Assembly (NCBI GenBank): GCA_944385595.1
Contig: CALWXY010000035.1
Span: 1-5,262 of the forward strand
From: an uncultured Oscillospiraceae bacterium
Lineage (GTDB): Bacteria; Bacillota; Clostridia; Oscillospirales; Oscillospiraceae
Reading direction: 5' to 3'
Length of the DNA: 5,262 nucleotides
Shown: in pieces, positions 5,185 to 5,262 of the stretch
How positions within the stretch are numbered: position 1 is the first letter of the stretch
Layout: every line of letters starts with the position of its first letter
Position numbers and translations under genes: made by a program
The notes under the pieces: generated by a model
Seen by the model: the letters and a program-made list of their open reading frames with translations, nothing else
What the model was told of the DNA's origin: nothing
The model's database searches: none

Positions 5185-5262
5185 TTATTCGGCGCTGAGG
5201 GCCTCGCCGTCTGGCGAGCCGCCGCTTTTGCGGAGCTTGAGCAGGCGCTCGAGGACAGCGGG
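5185..5262 (-). CDS. C-terminal end of an unidentified protein, cut by window edge
   Basis: A reading frame enters from the right edge on the minus strand and stops at TAA (5185-5187), giving 25 visible residues. They begin with an amphipathic stretch, AVLERLLKLRK, followed by a short Gly/Ser/Asp-rich hydrophilic tail ending ALSAE. An intrinsic terminator directly follows the stop, which is the main evidence that this is a true gene end. GC-rich third positions also fit. The visible part is too short to name a family. Confidence 0.6.
   Translation of the reverse strand, partial: PAVLERLLKLRKSGGSPDGEALSAE

Overview
The window is GC-rich bacterial DNA with tightly packed, partly overlapping genes. 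It most resembles a high-GC anaerobic Firmicute of class Clostridia: it combines a phosphate butyryltransferase-type enzyme, a ThiN-type thiamine pyrophosphokinase, a bacterial GlnRS and Gram-positive-style promoters and ribosome binding sites. A marked preference for the Ile codon ATA despite the high GC is a further fingerprint. The taxonomic assignment is inference; no rRNA or marker gene is present.

Left edge (1-256): on the minus strand a consensus-like promoter drives a tRNA-Leu(UAG)-like 5' half (142 to about 88). It keeps the acceptor 5' strand, D-arm, anticodon loop and variable arm but has no recognisable T-arm or 3' acceptor strand. It is followed by a spacer hairpin and then by the 5' half of a second, normal-looking tRNA-Leu(UAG), cut by the window edge. 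A second strong promoter points right. The two -35 boxes form the arms of a near-perfect 24-bp dyad.

Centre (257-3379, plus strand): a four-gene operon whose genes all overlap. It contains a phosphate acyltransferase (ptb-like), a DMT/EamA membrane transporter, thiamine diphosphokinase (thiN) and a HAD-family phosphatase. It ends in a perfect hairpin terminator that contains the HAD stop codon. A transporter, a kinase that traps thiamine as its diphosphate, and a phosphatase could form a vitamin-salvage set, but only the ThiN function is firm.

Right (3381-5262, minus strand): glnS, encoding glutaminyl-tRNA synthetase, converges on the operon and shares its bidirectional terminator. It has its own sigma-70-type promoter and is complete in length and motifs (557 codons from the preferred start), but a TAA stop interrupts it in frame at 4083-4085, between the catalytic half and the anticodon-binding half. 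Further right is the last part of an unidentified minus-strand gene with its own intrinsic terminator.

The two observations most worth following up are the in-frame stop in glnS and the promoter-driven tRNA-Leu 5' half without a 3' half. Either could be a sequencing or assembly fault, or real biology.
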